28,266 nt of DNA, from assembly GCA_938041275.1 (NCBI GenBank), contig CALISH010000100.1, positions 1-28,266 on the forward strand, in the 5' to 3' direction. The DNA is from an uncultured Solobacterium sp. GTDB taxonomy: Bacteria; Bacillota_I; Bacilli_A; Erysipelotrichales; Erysipelotrichaceae. This document shows, piece after piece, positions 7,451-15,375 of the stretch. The number at the start of each line of letters is the position of its first letter. Position 1 is the stretch's first letter. The position numbers and the translations under genes are program-made. Below the pieces are notes generated by a model, which worked only from the letters and a program-made list of their open reading frames with translations, was not told the DNA's origin and made no database searches.

Positions 7451-7479
7451 ATTGTATCACATAGATGTGATATGATAAT
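7451..7479. promoter_or_regulatory. Face-to-face divergent promoters of the HAD-like and phosphoesterase-like genes
   Basis: Plus strand: -35 TTGTAT (7452-7457), 16 nt, -10 GATAAT (7474-7479), for the gene starting at 7497. Minus strand: -35 TTATCA (7478-7473), 16 nt, -10 TACAAT (7456-7451), extended by TGA, for the gene starting at 7431. Each -10 overlaps the -35 of the other. The boxes are reasonable but not perfect matches to the vegetative consensus. Confidence 0.55.
7455..7472. promoter_or_regulatory. Perfect 18-bp palindrome, candidate operator
   Basis: TATCACAT, AG, ATGTGATA: two 8-bp arms around a 2-bp centre with no mismatch. It sits between the -35 and -10 boxes of both divergent promoters, where a bound repressor would block both. 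It is not the CRP pattern, whose half-sites run TGTGA...TCACA, the opposite order. No regulator gene lies beside it, so the cognate protein is unknown. Confidence 0.55.
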
Positions 7480-7496
7480 ACACGCGAGGAAAACAC

Positions 7497-8498
7497 ATGA
7501 AACAAATACAAAAGATATTATTGATTTTGGGTATTATATTCGGTTTGATTCTATATCTATTGGTCGACGCATTCTTACTTTCACCAAGTAAATTTACAGT
7601 GCGTTACCAGACACTTACATCGGATAAGATTCCACAAGATCTAAGTAACACCAAAATCTTATATGTCTCTGATATCTATTATGGCAATCACATGAATCAA
7701 AGTCGTTTACAAAAGCTAGTGGATACCATCAATCGCATCGCTCCTGATGCGGTGGTGTTTGGAGGAGATATCTATGCACCTAACGCAACAATCTCAACAG
7801 ACTCTGATGGTGAAATCGCAACTGCTCTATCTTCCATCAAAGCCCCACTCGGTAAGTTTGCGGTATTAGGTGATCAAGACTGTGCAACTGCGGATATCAA
7901 ATCTCATGTATTATCTATCCTACAAACCGCAAACTTTGAAGTTCTATCAAATACTTCTGTATCCATTCATAACGGTTCATCTGGATTTATCTCATTAGTC
8001 GGACTTGAAAATGAATTAAACAGTACGCCAGATGTTAATACAGCTTACGCTAATGTAAGTAGTGATAACTATGTCATTACAGTATGTCATACCCCGGACA
8101 CTGCATCACTAGTACCACTTGATACTACAGATTATTTCTTAGCTGGCCATTCTTTAGGTGGTCAAGCATATTACCTCTTAGGAGCCTACTATGCACCTGA
8201 AAAAGCAGTCAATTATCTGCGTGGAAAACACTTAATTCAAAATTCATTTATGCTCGATATCACAAATGGAGTTGGTACAATCGGTGTCGATATGCGTTTC
8301 TTAAGTCCAGCTGAAGTTGTATGCTACACACTAAAATCCACAGCACCTACAACAGAAACAAATACAACGCCAGGAATATTCAATGATAATCTACAGGCAA
8401 CACCAACCCCAACACCAGAGGTGACTCCTACTCCAACACCTACACCAGTTGCTGATCCTAACGCTACCCCAACACCTGTTCCAACCGTAGCACCATAA
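7497..8498 (+). CDS. Membrane-anchored calcineurin-like phosphoesterase-fold protein with degenerate metal site
   Basis: A 333-residue protein of the YkuE/YaeI-like metallophosphoesterase group. An N-terminal membrane segment (about residues 7-28) is followed by an extracytoplasmic domain and a Pro/Thr-rich tail (about 285-333, many TPTP units) that looks like a flexible surface spacer. The family motifs are recognisable but altered: SDxH reads SDIY (Asp59 kept, His becomes Tyr61), GGD is kept (Asp91), GNHD reads GDQD (125-128), the SHxPD His is kept (His198), and GHTHGGQ reads GHSLGGQ (His218 kept, second His becomes Leu220). Several metal ligands and the catalytic His are therefore missing, so phosphoesterase activity is doubtful. 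A CGAGGA site precedes the ATG. Terminator and promoter flank it as a single-gene unit. Confidence 0.85.
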   Translation: MKQIQKILLILGIIFGLILYLLVDAFLLSPSKFTVRYQTLTSDKIPQDLSNTKILYVSDIYYGNHMNQSRLQKLVDTINRIAPDAVVFGGDIYAPNATISTDSDGEIATALSSIKAPLGKFAVLGDQDCATADIKSHVLSILQTANFEVLSNTSVSIHNGSSGFISLVGLENELNSTPDVNTAYANVSSDNYVITVCHTPDTASLVPLDTTDYFLAGHSLGGQAYYLLGAYYAPEKAVNYLRGKHLIQNSFMLDITNGVGTIGVDMRFLSPAEVVCYTLKSTAPTTETNTTPGIFNDNLQATPTPTPEVTPTPTPTPVADPNATPTPVPTVAP

Positions 8499-8512
8499 TA
8501 ATCATAAACAAC

Positions 8513-8536
8513 AAATCCACCGAAAGGTGGATTTTA
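8513..8536. terminator. Bidirectional terminator between convergent genes
   Basis: AAATCCACC, GAAA, GGTGGATTT forms a 9-bp stem with a stable tetraloop, with Ts downstream and As upstream. It sits between the convergent phosphoesterase-like gene (ends 8498) and methyltransferase gene (ends 8544), and can serve both, better for the plus strand. Confidence 0.8.
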
Positions 8537-8543
8537 TCATGTC

Positions 8544-9218
8544 TTATTCAATTGTCGGAAATGTACTACGGTCATCCAAATAGACTGGTGCTTCAAACAT
8601 GCATTCATGTGCTGTTGCAAACTGAAATTCAAGTAGCACAGTTTTCGCAACTCCACCAACATGGTCATAAGCAAACATCACCTTTACCGGTAACATACCC
8701 ACTTTAACAGCATATTGATATAATTCATTGTATCTACTTGCACGATGTACAAGATAGAATGAACCATTTGACTTTAACAAACGTTTCACCGCTGTAAATA
8801 GTTCGCTAAGTGGTAAATTTTCTTCATGCCTACCTGCTCTTTTATACTGATTTACATTCATTAAGTTTTGATTGGTTGTAGAAAAGTATGGTGGATTACA
8901 TGCAATGACATCAAATGGTTTATCTTTATAATCTTGAATCCTGCAAGCATGTAATTGAGCATCTATTCGATAACGTTCTAAATTTTGTCTTGTTAGTTCA
9001 AATACTTCTGAAAATAAATCTACTCCTACCAGTTCTTTCGGTTTTCGTAATGATGCGTATAGTAAGATAGCACCTGTATTACAACCAATCTCAAGAAAGC
9101 GATGTTGGTGTTTGATACGTAGAAAACGACCAAGTAGCTCTGTATCAGAGTTCATTCGGTAGAACTCATCCCCTTGGTTTATAAGAAATTCTGTTCCACC
9201 CAAATAATCAAGCTTCAT
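8544..9218 (-). CDS. SAM-dependent N6-adenine methyltransferase, tRNA1(Val)-type (TrmN6/YabB-like)
   Basis: A 224-residue Rossmann-fold methyltransferase. Motif I is FLEIGCNTG (about residues 41-49), followed by the acidic loop VGVDLF. The catalytic NPPY tetrad in VIACNPPYFS (about 108-117) marks N6-adenine or related amino-group methylation. The N-terminus (LGGTEFLINQGDEFYRMNSDTELLGRFL) and the RHEENLPL segment are typical of the COG4123 group, whose characterised members methylate A37 of tRNA-Val. Substrate assignment here rests on family resemblance only. The start overlaps the kinase stop by 11 nt (ATGAAGCTTGA). It is the last gene of the dnaE-regulator-kinase group. Confidence 0.85.
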   Translation of the reverse strand: MKLDYLGGTEFLINQGDEFYRMNSDTELLGRFLRIKHQHRFLEIGCNTGAILLYASLRKPKELVGVDLFSEVFELTRQNLERYRIDAQLHACRIQDYKDKPFDVIACNPPYFSTTNQNLMNVNQYKRAGRHEENLPLSELFTAVKRLLKSNGSFYLVHRASRYNELYQYAVKVGMLPVKVMFAYDHVGGVAKTVLLEFQFATAHECMFEAPVYLDDRSTFPTIE

Positions 9219-10650
9219 GTGTTTCCCTTAGTTCAAACCAGAATGTTGAACCCTTTCCAACAATACTCGTAACACCATACTGTGCATCATGTGCATCTAA
9301 GATTGCTTTAACTATCGCTAGACCTAAACCTGTATTTAATTGATTGCGTGAGAAAGAACGTGATGTCTTATGATAACGATCCCATACGTATGGTAGTTCA
9401 CTTTCAGGGATTCCTTCACCATCATCACGTATTTCAAAATGCATCGTTTCTTCATCAGGCTTACGATTAGCTTGTATTGTGATGTGTTGTCCTGCGGCAG
9501 TATGTTTTAAGGCATTGGTTAAAAAGTTTGTAATAACTTGTCCAATCTTCACCTCATCTGCATAGATATAAAGAGTCCCTGGAATCTTTAGTTCCACAAT
9601 TTGTCCACCTTGGGTAATAGACTTTTGATTTAACTCAATAATTTCACGGATTTTATTCGCCAAATCCATATTTGTACGATTGAGTACATAATTGCCTGAT
9701 TGCATCTTAGCAAGCTCACTCATGTCATTGATAAGTCTTGTCATATAATCCGTCTCTTTAATAATGACCCCTAAATGTTTATCGCGTTTAACTGGGTCAT
9801 TACCAGAGATATCTCGAATCATTTCTGCGTATGCACGAATGTCGGTCATTGGCGTACGAATATCATGTGATACATTTGCCAAAAGATCTCTTCTTAACTC
9901 ATCAATTTTAGATAGTTGGCGATTTGCTGTATTCAAACTACTTGCTAGTTGTTGTAGTTCTGTTAAAGAACCACCATCAAAATGCGCACTATAGTCCGCT
10001 TGTGATAGTTTCACAGCTTCTTGTTTCATACGGATGATAGGATCAGTTACCAAACCCGAAATCATCAAGGCTACTATGGAAGCGACAACGATCACAATCA
10101 TTGTATAGAGTACATATTGTCGTGTAAAAAACGTTACAACGCTATCAATAGGCTCAAGTGCAGTATTAACAAACAGATAATAATTGCCGAGATTTTCACG
10201 AATATGACGAGCATAGATAATCATCTCTTGTCCAGTACGTTCATTAGTCATATTCATACTGAGTTCGCCATTTTGTAGTTTACTGTCAATCGTGGAAAGG
10301 TCTAAAAGACCCTGAATCTCATCGGACTTAGGATCTTGTAAGGCACAACCTGCACCTAAACTATCTGCACTGTAAATTTTTGTTCCACTGTCATTATAGA
10401 TAACAATACATACGTTGTTATTAACCGCTTCACGAATCGCAGACTCCACTCCATTTCCACTTGCATTATTTTTAATCAATGTTTGTTGGATGTGATCTGC
10501 GACGGTACGTACTGCCGCAATCTTAGAATTACGATAATACGGACGAATTAATCCAGTTTGTAATAAAGCGATAAATAAAGTAATGCCAACGGCCATCGTA
10601 AAGAACGCTAGCCACAAACGAAAGCGGATACCATGTGTATCAAGCTTCAA
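9208..10650 (-). CDS. Sensor histidine kinase of a two-component system
   Basis: A 480-residue membrane sensor. TM1 (about residues 10-35), an extracytoplasmic sensing region of about 135 residues, TM2 (about 180-205), a HAMP linker, HisKA with the phospho-acceptor His262 in NVSHDIRTPM, and HATPase_c with N-box NFLTNALKHT, G1 box DDGEGIP and G2 box NTGLGLAIVKAI. It presumably phosphorylates the OmpR-type regulator encoded directly upstream. I place the start at TTG 10650 (MKLDTHGIRF), overlapping the regulator stop by 11 nt, because GGGGT lies 6-7 nt upstream and the next junction has the same overlap and the same MKLD start. The open frame extends to a GTG at 10689. The stimulus cannot be read from the sequence. 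Confidence 0.9.
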   Translation of the reverse strand: MKLDTHGIRFRLWLAFFTMAVGITLFIALLQTGLIRPYYRNSKIAAVRTVADHIQQTLIKNNASGNGVESAIREAVNNNVCIVIYNDSGTKIYSADSLGAGCALQDPKSDEIQGLLDLSTIDSKLQNGELSMNMTNERTGQEMIIYARHIRENLGNYYLFVNTALEPIDSVVTFFTRQYVLYTMIVIVVASIVALMISGLVTDPIIRMKQEAVKLSQADYSAHFDGGSLTELQQLASSLNTANRQLSKIDELRRDLLANVSHDIRTPMTDIRAYAEMIRDISGNDPVKRDKHLGVIIKETDYMTRLINDMSELAKMQSGNYVLNRTNMDLANKIREIIELNQKSITQGGQIVELKIPGTLYIYADEVKIGQVITNFLTNALKHTAAGQHITIQANRKPDEETMHFEIRDDGEGIPESELPYVWDRYHKTSRSFSRNQLNTGLGLAIVKAILDAHDAQYGVTSIVGKGSTFWFELRETHEA

Positions 10651-11308
10651 ACTTATACCCCATTCCACGAACTGTTGTAATGAAATCACGGTAAGGACCC
10701 AAATTATGTCTTAGCATCTTGATATGTGTATCAACCGTGCGATCATCACCAAAATAATCATAATTCCATACTTCTACAAGTAGCGTTTCACGTGATAACG
10801 CAACATTTGGATGTGTTGCTAGATAAAGAAGTAAATCGATCTCTTTTGGTGTTAATGGAGCTTTTTCCCCATCAACGGTTACAACTCTACCAAGCACATC
10901 AATCTGCAATCCCTTAAAGTTCATCACATCGGAATTTGTCTGCGTCTTTTTACCGCGTTCTAAAACAACCTTAATGCGCGCAATTAGCTCCTTAGGTGAG
11001 AAAGGTTTTGTGACATAATCATCTACACCTAATTCAAAACCAAATAACTTATCATATTCCTCTTGTCTTGCGCTTAACATAATTACAGGAACTTGATCAA
11101 TACTCTTGATTTGTTTACAAGTAGAAAAACCATCTAACACTGGCATCATGACATCTAAGATTACACAATCAAAATGTGTATTCTTCACCTTCTCAATTGC
11201 CACTAAACCATTCTCTGCTTCTTCTGTTTCAAATCCATTGATTTCACAATACTCACGTACGACTTCACGGATATTTGCTTCATCATCTACAATTAAAATT
11301 TTTGCCAT
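10640..11308 (-). CDS. OmpR/PhoB-family response regulator
   Basis: A 222-residue DNA-binding regulator. The receiver domain (about 1-115) has the acidic pair DDE at 8-10, the phospho-acceptor Asp52 in VILDVMMPVLDG, and the KPF switch motif. The C-terminal winged-helix DNA-binding domain (about 125-222) contains LTPKEIDLLLYLA, the recognition-helix region DDRTVDTHIKMLRHNL and the closing TTVRGMGYKFE. Its ATG lies one base after the dnaE stop codon, and the kinase gene overlaps its end, so all three are probably cotranscribed. Only a weak AAGGC ribosome site is seen inside the end of dnaE, suggesting coupled translation. Confidence 0.94.
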   Translation of the reverse strand: MAKILIVDDEANIREVVREYCEINGFETEEAENGLVAIEKVKNTHFDCVILDVMMPVLDGFSTCKQIKSIDQVPVIMLSARQEEYDKLFGFELGVDDYVTKPFSPKELIARIKVVLERGKKTQTNSDVMNFKGLQIDVLGRVVTVDGEKAPLTPKEIDLLLYLATHPNVALSRETLLVEVWNYDYFGDDRTVDTHIKMLRHNLGPYRDFITTVRGMGYKFEA

Positions 11309-11309
11309 A

Positions 11310-14300
11310 CTATTTCTGCCTTACTATTTCTATTTGATTTGCTAAAAAGGAAGCTTCATCTTGAATTTTAGCATAAAACTGGATATATACACCCTTCACT
11401 AAACACTGACTATATTGTGAATAAAGATTTGGCATTACAGCCATATCACTCTCTCCTGTTTCATCAGTTAGTTTTAGGAAGCACATTAAGTCACCTTTGC
11501 GAGTGCGGATTTGTCTTACACTTTGAATATATGCAAAACCACGATATAAACCTCGATTACTATTTAATTCCGCTAGCGAAGGATATGTAATTCCTAGTTT
11601 CTGTCTTAAATGAACGATTGGTTGTTCACCTAGATTAAAACCAAGTGCTGCCTTTTCATTTTCACTGAGCTCTTCCTGATTATCCTTCATACGAATTACA
11701 ACCGGTTTGGAAACAAGTTGTGGGTCGATGGATAATTGTGTGCCAAAAGGTACTTGTATCAACTTTGCATACTTGATAGCATCATCCAAAGTATTCAGCA
11801 TTGTGGTTCTACCTAAGGCAAAACCATCTAGTGCACCTGCAGAAATCAAACGTTCCAGTTGGGTTCGATTGATTTTGCGTAATACAACTCTTGCAATAAA
11901 GTCAAAGTAATCACCAAAATTTCCGCTCCTGGTACGTTCATCAAGGATAGTTCTAGCCGCTAATGTTCCGACGTCTTTGATGATAGATAGCGGTAAAATA
12001 ATCGACTTTCCATTGTGATAATAAATATCTGTGGAACGATTTACATCAGGTGCTTCGATAGAGATATGCTTTCTTCTACATTCAGTAATATAGATTGCAC
12101 TCTTAGTACTATCCCCAATCACACTATTTAAGATTGATGTATAAAACTCTAATGGGTAGTTTGCCTTTAAATACGCCAATTGATACGCAACTAAGCCATA
12201 GGCAACCGCATGTGACTTATTAAAGCCATACCCTGCAAACTTTTCTGCTAAATCAAAGAGTTCACTCGCCATTTGATCACTATAGCCATTCTCTTTACAT
12301 CCACGAACATATTCTTGTCTTAATCCAGCTAATTCTTCTTCATTCTTTTTCGAAATAGCCTTACGAAGAATATCTGCTTTCACTAATGAAAACTTCGCCG
12401 CAATCTGCGCCATCAGCATGACTTGTTCCTGATAGATTGTAACACCATAGGTTTCCTTTAGAATCGGTTCCAATTCCTTGGATGGATATACAACCGATGA
12501 CGGATTCTTTCTACCTTCTAAATAAATATTGATTTGATCTTTTGGACCCGGTCTAAAAAGCGCTAAAGCCGCAATAATATCCTCAAAACATGTTGGTTTC
12601 ATCTTCCGCAATAAATTACGCATGCCATCCGATTCAAACTGGAAAACTCCAATTGTATCTGCCTGCGCAAATAACCGATATGTTTTTGTATCATTCAGTG
12701 GGATAGATAAAATATGGAAATCCGGATTATTCTTATGAATCATCTGTACGATTTCATCGATTGTTGTTAGATTTTTAAGTCCAAGGAAATCCATCTTAAT
12801 AAGACCTCTTTCCTCTAGGTAATTTCCAACAAACTGCGTCGTTTTCATACCTTCTGCCATTTGTATTGTTGGAACGATCTCTTCGATTGGCTTTCCTGAC
12901 ATGACGATACCAGCCGCATGAATACTCTTATTTTTTGGAAGCCCTTCAATTCGTTTTGCCATATTAAAATATGCCATCAATTGTGGACTTACATTGAGTA
13001 ATACACGCAATTTTTCTTTTTGTTCATACGCTTTCTCAAGCGTAATCTTTGGTGTTTGCGGAATCAGTCCAACAATCATATCGATTTCTCGCTTTGAAAT
13101 ATCCATTGCTTTACCAACATCACGTAAGACAGCACGGGCTGCTAAAGTATCAAAGGTAATAATGTTGGCAATATGTTGTTCACCATACTTTTGATAGACA
13201 TAATCAATAATTTCTTGGCGATGGATATCTGGGATATCTGTATCAATATCCGGCATAGATACACGTTCAGCGTTGAGGAAACGTTCAAACAAAAGATTAT
13301 ATTGTAAAGGGTCTACCATCGTAATTCCTAAACAATACGCAACCAAAGAACCAGCAGCGCTACCTCTTCCTGGTCCAATATAAATTCCCTTTTGTCTTCC
13401 ATAACGGATAAAGTCATAGACAATCAAGAAATAATCCTCAAAGCCCATCTGGTGAATGACTTGTAATTCATGTTTTAAACGTTCTACATACGCAGGTTTT
13501 AAATCACCATTCAAACGTTTCTTTAATCCTGCTAGACATAATTGCGGTAAGTATTGCTCTGCTGTGATACCATCTTTTAATGGATACTCAGGTATCCCTG
13601 TCTTTTCTAGATTCCCATCGCAATGACACTCGCTTGCGATTTCATCTGTCCTACGTAAATCATCCGCATCATATATCTGTTCCATTTCAGGGATTGATAA
13701 GAAGTATCTTCCTGTAATTGGTGTCACATTCTTGTTACGCAAGGTTGTACCCTGTTTGATTGCGGATAATACCTTTAATGTTTCATAATCTTTTTGTCCA
13801 AGATAATAGATTTTATTTAAAGCAACTGTCTGAATTCCTTGTGCTTTCGCTAACGCTTTTAACACTGCATTCTTAGAGCGCCATAAAGATGTTTCTTCAT
13901 AAGAAATTGCAATATCAAAAGGAGGAAATTCTGATTTCATCAGCGCTAATTTCTGTGTAATTCCTGTACGATCTTCACTGATGAGTTCTGCATCAAAGTA
14001 TCCACCTTCACCATACACAACAAGGAAATTATGTTCACAGTATTGAATCAGTTCTTCATATGTTGCATACTCTCTTCCATCACATAGCATAGAAGAAAGC
14101 TTCATCAAATTTGTATAGCCTTTATTATTTTTAGCAAGTAGTAAAAAAGGAACTTTTTGTTCATGATAGAAAACATCAACTTCTAATCCTATGATAGGAT
14201 GAATTCCCTCTTTTTTGCATTCATGCAGAAAACGCGCTACGCCGTGCATCACATGATGGTCGGTCAAAGCGACACTTTGATATCCATATTTTTTCGCTGT

Positions 14301-14375
14301 TGAAACAAGTTCTGGAATGCGAATTGTGCTATCCAGTAACGTGTAACAGCTACGTACGAATAGATGTGTAGTCAT
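11310..14375 (-). CDS. dnaE: DNA polymerase III alpha subunit, DnaE type
   Basis: A replicative C-family polymerase of 1021 residues. Bacillota normally pair such a DnaE with PolC, and DnaE extends primers on the lagging strand. It opens with the PHP domain (HLFVRSCYTLLDST, ALTDHHVMHG), then the palm with GPGRGSAAGSLVAY and the catalytic PDIDTDIPD (near residue 375), the fingers and duplex-binding region (KMDFLGLKNLT, FRPGPKDQI, YQEQVMLMAQ, FNKSHAVAYG), a helix-hairpin-helix region and a C-terminal OB fold (RGFAYIQSV...GDLMCFLKLTD). The ATG at 14375 matches where homologues begin. The frame is open further upstream, but that segment is not conserved. No Shine-Dalgarno precedes this ATG, while a TATAAT lies 6 nt before it. 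It heads a group with a two-component system and a methyltransferase. Confidence 0.95.
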   Translation of the reverse strand: MTTHLFVRSCYTLLDSTIRIPELVSTAKKYGYQSVALTDHHVMHGVARFLHECKKEGIHPIIGLEVDVFYHEQKVPFLLLAKNNKGYTNLMKLSSMLCDGREYATYEELIQYCEHNFLVVYGEGGYFDAELISEDRTGITQKLALMKSEFPPFDIAISYEETSLWRSKNAVLKALAKAQGIQTVALNKIYYLGQKDYETLKVLSAIKQGTTLRNKNVTPITGRYFLSIPEMEQIYDADDLRRTDEIASECHCDGNLEKTGIPEYPLKDGITAEQYLPQLCLAGLKKRLNGDLKPAYVERLKHELQVIHQMGFEDYFLIVYDFIRYGRQKGIYIGPGRGSAAGSLVAYCLGITMVDPLQYNLLFERFLNAERVSMPDIDTDIPDIHRQEIIDYVYQKYGEQHIANIITFDTLAARAVLRDVGKAMDISKREIDMIVGLIPQTPKITLEKAYEQKEKLRVLLNVSPQLMAYFNMAKRIEGLPKNKSIHAAGIVMSGKPIEEIVPTIQMAEGMKTTQFVGNYLEERGLIKMDFLGLKNLTTIDEIVQMIHKNNPDFHILSIPLNDTKTYRLFAQADTIGVFQFESDGMRNLLRKMKPTCFEDIIAALALFRPGPKDQINIYLEGRKNPSSVVYPSKELEPILKETYGVTIYQEQVMLMAQIAAKFSLVKADILRKAISKKNEEELAGLRQEYVRGCKENGYSDQMASELFDLAEKFAGYGFNKSHAVAYGLVAYQLAYLKANYPLEFYTSILNSVIGDSTKSAIYITECRRKHISIEAPDVNRSTDIYYHNGKSIILPLSIIKDVGTLAARTILDERTRSGNFGDYFDFIARVVLRKINRTQLERLISAGALDGFALGRTTMLNTLDDAIKYAKLIQVPFGTQLSIDPQLVSKPVVIRMKDNQEELSENEKAALGFNLGEQPIVHLRQKLGITYPSLAELNSNRGLYRGFAYIQSVRQIRTRKGDLMCFLKLTDETGESDMAVMPNLYSQYSQCLVKGVYIQFYAKIQDEASFLANQIEIVRQK

Positions 14376-14381
14376 GTAATT

Positions 14382-14410
14382 ATTATACCCTAAGGGGATA
14401 CTATTAAGAA
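14382..14410 (-). promoter_or_regulatory. Candidate promoter for a leaderless dnaE transcript
   Basis: On the minus strand GGGTATAAT is followed by AATTAC and then the dnaE ATG. With a perfect -10 ending 6 nt before the start codon, transcription would begin at or beside the ATG. A weak -35 (TTCTTA) lies 17 nt upstream of the -10. No ribosome binding site is present in this interval. Confidence 0.45.
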
Positions 14411-14446
14411 ATAACTTAAAAGAAAAGTTAATGTTGTCGTTTAAAA

Positions 14447-14475
14447 TTAAAAAAGAAGTAAAACTGCGATATAAT
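14447..14475 (+). promoter_or_regulatory. Promoter of the DegV-family gene
   Basis: Plus strand: -35 TTAAAA (14447-14452), 17 nt, and a perfect -10 TATAAT (14470-14475). The predicted start near 14482 leaves a leader of about 30 nt carrying the GTGAGG ribosome binding site. Confidence 0.55.
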
Positions 14476-14512
14476 ATTAAATGATACATTTTTAAAAGTG
14501 AGGTCAATCAGT

Positions 14513-15361
14513 ATGAAAGTTGCATTTGTTACAGATAGTGGTACTGGAAAATCCATTCACGAATACGCAGAACAAGGAATTGTGAGTCTTCCTTTGCAAA
14601 TCAGCGTAGATGATACAACATATCAAGATATGGAAACATTGAATCGAAATGACTGTATTCGCTTGATGAAGGAAGGAAAAACTCTAACTACTTCCCAACC
14701 ATCTGCAGGTATTATTGAAGAATGTTTTGAAAGTCTAAAGGCACAGGGTGTTGAATTAATCATCGCTGTACCTATTTGTAATGGTCTTTCTGGCACAATC
14801 AGCACAATGACCGCAATTGCTAATAGTTTAGATATCAAGATAATTTGTATCGATACCTATGTAACTGCAGTTGTCCAAGATTACTTAATCACGCATATTA
14901 AGAAGTGGTATGAAGAAGGTAAGTCTCATCTTGAAATTCAAATCCTCGTTGAAAATATCATCAACTCTACAAATACATTACTTGTTCCAGAAACACTGGA
15001 TCAGTTTATTCGCGGTGGTCGCATGACTCCACTTGCGGCAAAATTAGGAAAACTCTTAAAGATTATCCCTGTTTTACAAATCAGCAAAAAGACTGCAGGT
15101 AAAGTTGATACCCTAACAAAAGTTCGTACGTTCCGCAAAGCACTTAGCACTGCGGTAGATGAAATTGCCAAAGATAACCCCGATGAGAATACACTCATTA
15201 CAATTGCACATGTTGCAAATGTTTCTGAAGCAATGAATCTATATCACATAATGACAGAACGCTTTCCTACTGCAAAGATTCAAGTCATTGAATTACCTAA
15301 CGCAATTGCAGTACATACAGGAATTGGTTGTATTGCGATTCAATATTTTAAAATCTGCTAA
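14513..15361 (+). CDS. DegV family fatty acid-binding protein
   Basis: A 282-residue cytosolic protein of the DegV/EDD fold. Characterised members (FakB) hold a free fatty acid for phosphorylation by FakA before entry into phospholipid synthesis. Visible motifs are the N-terminal VAFVTDSGTG, the ligand-contacting TTSQPS, the GLSGT helix cap, and FIRGGRMTPLAAKLGKLLKIIPVL, which is the family LKKGGRI...LLxIKPIL block. I chose the ATG at 14513 because MKVAFVTDSG is the normal start. The upstream GTG at 14498 is part of the GTGAGG ribosome binding site. It is followed after 14 nt by the class A PBP gene. Whether this copy serves FakA cannot be read from the window. Confidence 0.92.
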   Translation: MKVAFVTDSGTGKSIHEYAEQGIVSLPLQISVDDTTYQDMETLNRNDCIRLMKEGKTLTTSQPSAGIIEECFESLKAQGVELIIAVPICNGLSGTISTMTAIANSLDIKIICIDTYVTAVVQDYLITHIKKWYEEGKSHLEIQILVENIINSTNTLLVPETLDQFIRGGRMTPLAAKLGKLLKIIPVLQISKKTAGKVDTLTKVRTFRKALSTAVDEIAKDNPDENTLITIAHVANVSEAMNLYHIMTERFPTAKIQVIELPNAIAVHTGIGCIAIQYFKIC

Positions 15362-15375
15362 GAAATGGAGGCTCC

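Noticed and set aside
7455..7472. CRP/FNR-like site, because TGTGA and TCACA are both present.
   Set aside because: The half-sites are in the reverse order (TCACA first) with a 2-bp centre, so this is a different palindrome.
8395..8495. Apparent short tandem DNA repeat of ACACCA/CCTACT-type units.
   Set aside because: It is explained by the Pro/Thr-rich coding tail of the phosphoesterase-like protein. The units vary at the DNA level and are not a separate repeat element.
10651..10689. A longer N-terminus for the histidine kinase starting at GTG 10689.
   Set aside because: It would overlap the regulator gene by 50 nt and add a non-hydrophobic segment not expected in this family. TTG 10650 has a GGGGT site and mirrors the next junction.
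14376..14507. A 44-residue N-terminal extension of DnaE.
   Set aside because: DnaE homologues start at the HLxVRSxYxLL segment. The extension lies in the AT-rich divergent promoter region and has no start with a ribosome site.
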